Shown: in pieces, positions 22,425 to 26,948 of the stretch
How positions within the stretch are numbered: the stretch's first letter is position 1
Layout: each line of letters begins with the position of its first letter
Source: Candidatus Bipolaricaulota bacterium
Lineage (GTDB): Bacteria; Bipolaricaulota; Bipolaricaulia; RBG-16-55-9
DNA length: 26,948 nucleotides
Assembly: GCA_027021605.1 (NCBI GenBank)
Contig: JALUUA010000269.1
Coordinates: forward strand, 1 to 26,948
Direction of reading: 5' to 3'
Program-made: the position numbers and the translations under genes
Notes under the pieces: model-generated
The model's database searches: none
The model's input: only the letters and a program-made list of their open reading frames with translations
Told to the model about the DNA's origin: nothing

Positions 22425-23867
22425 TTACTCCCCGGTGGTGAAGCTGAAGTTGTCCGTGGCCTCGAGGGAGATGGCCCGGATGGGGACCCGCTCGTCCTCG
22501 ATCCCGAAGCGGTTTACGGCCACGGAGACGGCCGTGGGGTTCTCCAAGTCGTCCAGGGCCACGGCGTAGACCACTTCCCACTCGTACACCCGGTTGGGCT
22601 GCAGGGTCTCCCAGGGCGTGCCGGTGAAGCGCCCGTCCTCGTTCCAGCGGTACGAGGTGCGATTGATCAAGAAGTCGGGCGGCTCGGGGGTGAGCCAAAA
22701 CGCGAAGTCCCCCAGCACGGTGTCCCAGAGCACCAGCCCGTACAGGCGATAGAGCCCCACCTCGCGGGTGGGCTCCCAGCGGAACGTGGGCATCCGGGAG
22801 ACGCCGACCGCCTCGTCCGCGGGGGCCACCAAGCGCACGTCCCAGGGGGGCAGGGGCCTTGTCTTGACGATCGCGGAGGGGGGGCTCTCCTCCCCGCCCC
22901 GCAGGGCCGTGACGTAGTAGTAGACCCACTTCCCCACGGCCAGCCGCGGGTCGGAGTCGGCGAAGAAGCGCCGCCCGGCGTGGACCTGGCCGATGGCCGT
23001 GAAATTCTCGCCGTCGAAGCTGCGATAGATGCGATACCCCTGGACGTCCGGGGTCTCGCTCGCCCACCAGCTGAGCTCCACGTAGAGGTTCGTCCCCCGG
23101 GGGACCGCCTGCCCCTCGACCCCGAAAAACTGTATTTGCTTGCTCAGGGTCACGGCGACGGCCTGGAGCTCCGGGGGAGGGGCGACCAAGCCCTCCGGCG
23201 GGACGACGGTAATGCGTCGGATGAGGTGGGTGCGGTTGCCGTTGAGGTCGTAGACGACCACCTCAAACGTCGTGGGGCCGCGCACCCCGAAGAGCCGCGG
23301 GTCCAGAGCCTGATCCCCGGTCGAGGGGGTCTCCACGAAGATGAACCGGGGCGCGGTCAGGAACGAGGAGCCGGGGGTCTTGCCCAGCGCCACGTAGATG
23401 TACTGCACGTCGTTGTCGGCGGTCACATCCACGCGGAAGGGGATCTCGCCTTGGTACTCCCCGCCCTCTTCAATCCCCTTGAGCTCGATCTCGGGGGGCC
23501 GGGTGGACCACTGCGGGTTAAAGACCTCGCGCTGGACGATGCGGATCTCGACGGGCTCGCGGGCGTCGAGCCCGATCACCCGGCTGCCCGCGTAGCCCTC
23601 CTTCTCGAGCGAGATCTCGTAGACGTCGGGAGGCACCCGCACGGAGAAGCGCCCCCGGCGGTCCGTGGACGTGATGCGCGTCACGTTCGTGTCGAGCCCG
23701 CGGAGCCAAACCTGCGTGCCGGGGACGGGCTCGCCGCCGTTGGCGTTGACGACGTACCCCGTGATGACCGAGGTGGGCGGGGCCTCCCAGAGGGCACATC
23801 CGGTGAGCCCCAACCCGAGCACGGCGAGGAAAGCGAGGACGGCTCGCTCTCTCCCTCTCCCTCTCAT
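22425..23867 (-). CDS. Lipoprotein with CarboxypepD-reg and FnIII-like domains
   Basis: A 480-residue predicted lipoprotein of unknown function. The signal ends in LTG-C with the lipidated cysteine at residue 24. The first domain (about 35-115) is carboxypeptidase-regulatory-like, visible in GYVVNANGGEPVPGTQVWLRG and GRFSVRVPPDVYEIS. Later comes an FnIII-like domain (YRIYRSFDGENFTAIG; YYYVTAL). The C-terminal part, from MPTFRWEP, resembles Ig-like repeats that end in NFSFTTGE. No catalytic residues are seen, so it probably binds or scaffolds. The ATG at 23867 has AAGGAGG seven bases upstream; the TTG at 23870 is too close. It is the first gene of the operon with the subtilase and may be its partner or substrate-binding factor. 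Confidence 0.8.
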   Translation of the reverse strand: MRGRGRERAVLAFLAVLGLGLTGCALWEAPPTSVITGYVVNANGGEPVPGTQVWLRGLDTNVTRITSTDRRGRFSVRVPPDVYEISLEKEGYAGSRVIGLDAREPVEIRIVQREVFNPQWSTRPPEIELKGIEEGGEYQGEIPFRVDVTADNDVQYIYVALGKTPGSSFLTAPRFIFVETPSTGDQALDPRLFGVRGPTTFEVVVYDLNGNRTHLIRRITVVPPEGLVAPPPELQAVAVTLSKQIQFFGVEGQAVPRGTNLYVELSWWASETPDVQGYRIYRSFDGENFTAIGQVHAGRRFFADSDPRLAVGKWVYYYVTALRGGEESPPSAIVKTRPLPPWDVRLVAPADEAVGVSRMPTFRWEPTREVGLYRLYGLVLWDTVLGDFAFWLTPEPPDFLINRTSYRWNEDGRFTGTPWETLQPNRVYEWEVVYAVALDDLENPTAVSVAVNRFGIEDERVPIRAISLEATDNFSFTTGE

Positions 23868-23882
23868 CAATCTACCTCCTTA

Positions 23883-23904
23883 ATGGGCGAATGATGGGCG
23901 AATG
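23883..23904. repeat. Two tandem 11-base repeats in the lipoprotein leader
   Basis: ATGGGCGAATG occurs twice without a gap. It lies between the predicted start site near 23947 and the Shine-Dalgarno of the lipoprotein gene, so it is transcribed as part of the leader. Its function is unknown. Confidence 0.7.
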
Positions 23905-23953
23905 GGGTTTTGCAGGCGGAACAGCACCCACCCAGAGCGACCATGGCGGCCTG

Positions 23954-23983
23954 ACTGTAGCACATCGACCGAGGGGGAGGCAA
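23954..23983 (-). promoter_or_regulatory. Promoter of the lipoprotein-subtilase operon
   Basis: On the minus strand TTGCCT (23983-23978) and TACAGT (23959-23954) are 18 bases apart. The leader of about 80 bases has a tandem repeat and a Shine-Dalgarno site. Confidence 0.65.
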
Positions 23984-24034
23984 CCCCCGAAAGGACGGGG
24001 GCCCGGCGGGTCCCCAGACCGTGCGCCGGGCCCC
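23984..24034 (-). terminator. Two overlapping hairpins after the gdhA-like gene
   Basis: A very stable stem pairs 23998-24008 with 24024-24034 (11 pairs, GGGGCCCGGCG type), with an inner GGTC/GACC stem. A second stem pairs 23984-23989 with 23996-24001 (CCCCCG/CGGGGG). They share bases 23998-24001, so only one can form fully. On the minus strand the only following U-run is CCTTT, so termination may not be purely intrinsic. Position suggests the end of the Glu dehydrogenase transcript, just before the next promoter. Confidence 0.5.
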
Positions 24035-24122
24035 TCTCCCGCTTGTCCTTCGTCTGTGCCGTCTTCTCCCCGTCCTTTGCCCTTTGCGCTTTGCCGGGCC
24101 TTGTGTCGGGGGTGACGCTACG

Positions 24123-25391
24123 CTAAGCGTACAGCCCGCGCGCCCGGGCGGCCTCGGCCACCCGCTCGATGGCCACCATGTAGGAGGCCATGCGCAGGTC
24201 GACCTTCTCCTCCCGGCTGCGGTGCCACACCTTCCGGAACGCGCGGTCCATGAACTGCTTGAGCTTCCGGTCGACTTCCTCGGCGCTCCAGAAGTAGAAG
24301 GCCCGGTCCTGGACCCACTCGAAGTAGCTCACGGTCACGCCCCCGGCGTTCGCTAAGATGTCGGGCGCCACGGGGATGCCCCGCTCGTGGAAGATCGCGT
24401 CGGCCTTCAGGGTGGTGGGCCCGTTGGCCAGCTCGACGATCGCCTTGGCCTTGACGTTGGGGGCGTTCCCCTCGTGGAGCACGTTCTCCAGCGCCGCGGG
24501 CACCAGGAGGTCGCACTCCAACTCCAAGAGCTCCTCGTTGCTCACGGAGTCCGCGCCGGGGAAGCCGACCACGGAGCCCGTCTCCCGCTTGTGCTGGAGC
24601 ACCGCCTCCGGGTCGAGGCCCTGGGGGTTGTAGATCCCGCCCTTGGAGTCGCTTACGGCGATGACCTTGCCCCCGGCCCGGTGGAAGTTGACCGCAAAGA
24701 CGGACCCCGCGTTCCCGAAGCCCTGCACGGCGGCCGTGGCCCCCTCCACGGGGACGTCCAGGTGCTCCAGGAGCTGGAGCGCCACGAAGAAGCCGCCGCG
24801 GCCCGTGGCCGTATCCCGCCCCTCGGAGCCCCCTAGGACCTTGGGCTTGCCCGTCACCAGCCCGGGCATGAACTGGGCGTTGTTGTGCATGCTGATCGTG
24901 TCCACGATCCAGGCCATCTCCCGCTCGCCCGTGTAGACGTCGGGCGCCGGGATGTCGACGTCCTGGCCGATCAGGGGCGCGATCTCCGCGGCGTAGCGGC
25001 GGGTGAGGCGCTCCAGCTCCCCCTCGCTCATCTCCTTGGGGTTGCACCGGACCCCGCCCTTGGCGCCCCCGAAGGGGAGCCCCATCAGCGAGCACTTCCA
25101 GGCCATCAGCACCGCGAGTGCCTGCACCTCGTCGAGGGTCACCTCCGGGTGGTAGCGGATCCCCCCCTTGGTGGGCCCCAGGACGGGATGGTGCTGGACC
25201 CGATAGCCCTCGAAGTGGAGGACGCGACCGTCGTCCATCCGAACGGGAAACGTCACGATGAGCTTCCGCTTGGGGTAGCGCAACAGCGCCACCATCGCTT
25301 CCTCAAGGCCGAGCTTCTCCGCCGCCCGGTCGAAGAAGTGGCGGGCGGTCTCGAGCATGCTAATCTCGGTTCGCCTCCTCAGTTCCGGCAT
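24123..25391 (-). CDS. Glutamate dehydrogenase
   Basis: A 422-residue Glu/Leu/Phe/Val-type dehydrogenase that interconverts glutamate and 2-oxoglutarate plus ammonia. The length fits the hexameric small-subunit class. Visible are GPTKGGIRYHP, then MAWKCSLMGLPFGGAKGGV with the catalytic-region lysines, DIPAPDVYTGEREMAW, and the dinucleotide-binding VQGFGNAGS. The C-terminus with ANGPTT and DILANAGGVTVSYFEWVQ is typical. Whether it uses NAD or NADP cannot be told. The ATG at 25391 has AAAGGAG six bases upstream; the longer upstream open frame is not coding. The stop lies inside a small palindrome (TACGCT-A-AGCGTA, 24119-24131). Its leader is purine-rich, and no clear promoter is visible. Confidence 0.95.
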   Translation of the reverse strand: MPELRRRTEISMLETARHFFDRAAEKLGLEEAMVALLRYPKRKLIVTFPVRMDDGRVLHFEGYRVQHHPVLGPTKGGIRYHPEVTLDEVQALAVLMAWKCSLMGLPFGGAKGGVRCNPKEMSEGELERLTRRYAAEIAPLIGQDVDIPAPDVYTGEREMAWIVDTISMHNNAQFMPGLVTGKPKVLGGSEGRDTATGRGGFFVALQLLEHLDVPVEGATAAVQGFGNAGSVFAVNFHRAGGKVIAVSDSKGGIYNPQGLDPEAVLQHKRETGSVVGFPGADSVSNEELLELECDLLVPAALENVLHEGNAPNVKAKAIVELANGPTTLKADAIFHERGIPVAPDILANAGGVTVSYFEWVQDRAFYFWSAEEVDRKLKQFMDRAFRKVWHRSREEKVDLRMASYMVAIERVAEAARARGLYA

Positions 25392-25591
25392 GGTGATCTC
25401 CTTTCCCCCGATGCTCTCTTTCCTTCGCTCTGCCCTTCGTTCTGCTTTCGCTTCGGTTCGACTTCCCGATGCGCCGATGCGCGAGCTCGTGTGCGTGCGT
25501 GCGAATTGCCCTCTTCCGCTGCTCTTCCTTGCTTGTGTCCGTCCGTTGCGGCGCCGATCCGCTCGCCCTTTTCCTTTCAGAGTTCGAGAAC
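25392..25591. other. Non-coding gap before glutamate dehydrogenase
   Basis: This gap holds the purine-rich leader of the dehydrogenase mRNA (minus strand) and the duplicated 3' end of the preceding gene. I see no convincing promoter, RNA gene or reading frame, so the dehydrogenase may be transcribed from upstream or from a promoter that I cannot recognise. Confidence 0.5.
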
Positions 25592-25603
25592 TCAGAGTTC
25601 GAG
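25577..25603. repeat. 12-base direct repeat spanning a stop codon
   Basis: On the minus strand CTCGAACTCTGA occurs at 25603-25592, where it ends the S1-domain gene (Leu-Glu-Leu-stop), and again at 25588-25577, three bases later and in the same frame. The copies also contain GAACTC/GAGTTC inverted repeats. Confidence 0.75.
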
Positions 25604-26104
25604 CGAGCCGTAGAACCGTTCCCGTTCTTGGCTCCGGCGGTCCAGCTCCTCGGCGGCCTGGCGGGCACGCCCGAGCCAGCGCTGGAGCGTCTGCCGCGAG
25701 GTGGAGAGGGCCTTCTGCTTTTCCCGGGCGAGCTTTCGCCACGAGGCTTCCATTTGGATGTTCTCCCGGCGGCGCTCGATCGCCCTCCGGGCTTCCTGGG
25801 CCTCGCGGAAGTACCGGGTCGCTTCCTCCTCCTGGGGGCTCACCTGCCGGCGCGAGAGGTTGTACTTCCCCTCGCTGCTCAGCCCGATGACCTTGACGAC
25901 GATCTCCTGCCCGACGGAGAGGTACTCGTGGATGTCCTGGACGTACTCCTCGGCGACCTCGGAGATGTGGAGGAGCCCCGTCTCCCCGTCGGGAAGCTCC
26001 ACGAACGCCCCGTAGGGCTTGAGGGCCAGCACCTTCCCCAGGACCGTCTCCCCGACCGGAAGCCTCTCCTTCGGGTTCGGACTCGGGCTCTCGTTCATGC
26101 GCAT
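25592..26104 (-). CDS. S1 RNA-binding domain protein with charged tail
   Basis: A 170-residue protein with one S1 (OB-fold) domain in about residues 13-85: GETVLGKVLALKPYGAFVELPDGETGLLHISEVAEEYV, then GQEIVVKVIGLSSEGKYNLSRRQ. This layout resembles GSP13/YugI-type general stress proteins that bind RNA or ribosomes. The C-terminal half is highly charged and helical (REAQEARRAIERRRENIQ), probably a coiled coil. I chose ATG 26104; ATG 26098 is equally possible. No Shine-Dalgarno site is seen, and the -10 lies 14 bases upstream, so the leader is very short. Confidence 0.85.
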   Translation of the reverse strand: MRMNESPSPNPKERLPVGETVLGKVLALKPYGAFVELPDGETGLLHISEVAEEYVQDIHEYLSVGQEIVVKVIGLSSEGKYNLSRRQVSPQEEEATRYFREAQEARRAIERRRENIQMEASWRKLAREKQKALSTSRQTLQRWLGRARQAAEELDRRSQERERFYGSLEL

Positions 26105-26118
26105 CACGACCCGGGATA

Positions 26119-26147
26119 ACGGTAGCAAATCCGGCTCCCGGCGGCAA
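26119..26147 (-). promoter_or_regulatory. Promoter of the S1-domain gene
   Basis: On the minus strand TTGCCG (26147-26142), 17 bases and TACCGT (26124-26119) are followed by the ATG after 14 bases. This predicts a leader of only a few bases. Confidence 0.45.
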
Positions 26148-26165
26148 GTGGAGGGGAAGATCGCC

Positions 26166-26624
26166 TCAGGGGAGCACCCGGGCGACGAGCTCGACCTCCA
26201 CCGTCGCGTCCCGGGGCAGGCCGCTCACCCCCACGGCCGCGCGCGCGTGCTGACCCCGCTCCCCGAACAACTCCACCAATAGCTCCGAGGCCCCGTTGAT
26301 CACCTCGGGGTGATTCCCAAAGTCGGGCGTGCAGTTCACGTAGCCCCGGACCTGGACGATCTCGACGCTCTCCAAGGAGCCCACGAGGGCCTTGAGGGCC
26401 GCCAGGGCGTTGAGCGCGCACAGCCGGGCGGCCTCGTAGCCCTCCTCCACAGTGCGCTCCGCGCCCACCTTGCCTTGATACGCGATCTTCCCCTCTTTTA
26501 GGGGGATCTGCCCCGAGACGAAGACGAGATCCCCCACCCGTTTGGCCGGGATGTAGGCCGCTACGGGCTTCGGCGCCTCCGGCAGCGCCAGCCCCAGCTC
26601 CTTCAGCTTGTCTTCTACGCTCAT
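26166..26624 (-). CDS. RidA/YjgF/UK114 family protein
   Basis: A 152-residue Rid protein. RidA proteins hydrolyse reactive enamine/imine intermediates formed by PLP enzymes; family members of this longer type have various or unknown substrates. The family's core is clear: LVFVSGQIPL, then RLCALNALAALKAL, VRGYVNCTPDF, and ARAAVGVSGLPRDATVEVELVA with the carboxylate-binding Arg and the conserved Glu. The ATG has AAGGAGG six bases upstream. It lies 87 bases after a threonine aldolase, a PLP enzyme whose catabolism can feed reactive enamines, which is a sensible pairing but an inference. Confidence 0.92.
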   Translation of the reverse strand: MSVEDKLKELGLALPEAPKPVAAYIPAKRVGDLVFVSGQIPLKEGKIAYQGKVGAERTVEEGYEAARLCALNALAALKALVGSLESVEIVQVRGYVNCTPDFGNHPEVINGASELLVELFGERGQHARAAVGVSGLPRDATVEVELVARVLP

Positions 26625-26711
26625 GGTACGCCTCCTTCGCTTCCGCTCTTTAAGGGGTTGCCGGACGTTTGCACGTGTTAACAGCGCTACGCTGCGTTGC
26701 GTAAAGCTAAG
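26625..26711. other. Gap between threonine aldolase and ridA
   Basis: The gap holds a short TACGC/GCGTA hairpin just after the threonine aldolase stop, a TGTTAACA palindrome and the ridA Shine-Dalgarno site. I see no convincing -35/-10 pair. Confidence 0.4.
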
Positions 26712-26948
26712 CTAAGCCAAGACCTCACGAATCGCTTGGATGGCCCGCTCGACGTCCTCCCGGGAGACGTCGAGGTGGGTGACCAGGCGCACCGTCCGCT
26801 CGCCCACGGCGATCGCGCGCACCCCCTTCTCCTCCAAGCGTCGGGTGAACTCCGCCGCCGTCATCGCGCGAAGCGTAAAGATCACGATGTTCGTCTCCGG
26901 CTCGACGACCTCGACGCCGGGAAGCTCCGCCAGTGCCCGGGCGAGCAT
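26712..26948 (-). CDS. Threonine aldolase, C-terminal part (5' end off window)
   Basis: Only the last 78 or so residues are in the window, and the frame is open at the right edge. The sequence ARALAELPGVEVVEPETNIV, then FTRRLEEKGVRAIAVGERTVRLVTHLDVSREDVERAI is typical of the C-terminus of the low-specificity L-threonine aldolase (PLP-dependent; threonine to glycine plus acetaldehyde). The PLP lysine lies outside the window. It ends just upstream of ridA, on the same strand. Confidence 0.85.
   Translation of the reverse strand: MLARALAELPGVEVVEPETNIVIFTLRAMTAAEFTRRLEEKGVRAIAVGERTVRLVTHLDVSREDVERAIQAIREVLA

Noticed and set aside
24070..24098. Triplicate CCTTTGC-like heptamers after the dehydrogenase gene
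   Set aside because: Short, imperfect and in a pyrimidine-rich stretch; no structure or motif supports a function.

Overview
This is a GC-rich stretch of a bacterial chromosome, densely coded on both strands. It carries core housekeeping genes (greA, ruvB, ribF, alaS, nhaA, glutamate dehydrogenase, ridA, threonine aldolase) mixed with envelope genes and a small decayed island. The organism is very probably diderm. Several proteins carry Sec signals or lipoboxes, and three of them end in outer-membrane barrel-like segments with a terminal phenylalanine. No rRNA, tRNA, CRISPR array or intact transposon was seen. The lineage cannot be fixed from this window. The gene mix, the GC content and the frequent leaderless promoters would fit a thermophile-like, deep-branching group, but that is inference.

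Layout. 1-3133: an unrecognised gene running off the left edge (minus) is divergent from greA, which is followed by a COG2403 / cyclic-2,3-diphosphoglycerate-synthetase-like GTPase. 3134-4103: a lower-GC island with a GNAT C-terminal remnant, a hicBA toxin-antitoxin pair and a frameshifted NUDIX remnant. 4104-7168: ruvB, divergent from an nrnA-like DHH phosphoesterase gene that is translationally coupled to ribF. 7186-7943: a second hicBA pair and a YruB/NrdH-type glutaredoxin. 8080-13612: CNNM/CorC-type transporter, nhaA and alaS. 13615-14711: a small predicted outer-membrane protein, divergent from a small protein with a possible PD-(D/E)XK-like core. 14898-19020: an envelope operon of a predicted barrel protein and a large metallopeptidase/propeller/barrel protein. 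19172-19277: a candidate small RNA. 19334-23867: lipoprotein, lipid-anchored subtilase and a YycJ-type metallo-hydrolase. 24123-26948: Glu dehydrogenase, an S1-domain protein, RidA and the end of a threonine aldolase, which together lean toward amino-acid catabolism.

A recurring theme is promoter architecture. Six genes (greA, ruvB, the nrnA-like gene, hicB of the second pair, alaS and the 14124-13615 envelope gene) have a -35/-10 pair with the -10 only 7 to 9 bases before the ATG, so their mRNAs should be leaderless. Other genes (glutaredoxin, the lipoprotein, the 19020 envelope gene, the 14259 gene) have longer leaders with clear Shine-Dalgarno sites. The organism seems to use both initiation modes side by side.

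The observations most worth following are the leaderless rule, the candidate structured RNA with a perfect TATAAT and closing stem plus U-tract at 19172-19277, the three-part surface metallopeptidase, and the 20-base palindrome lying over a promoter at 8008-8027.
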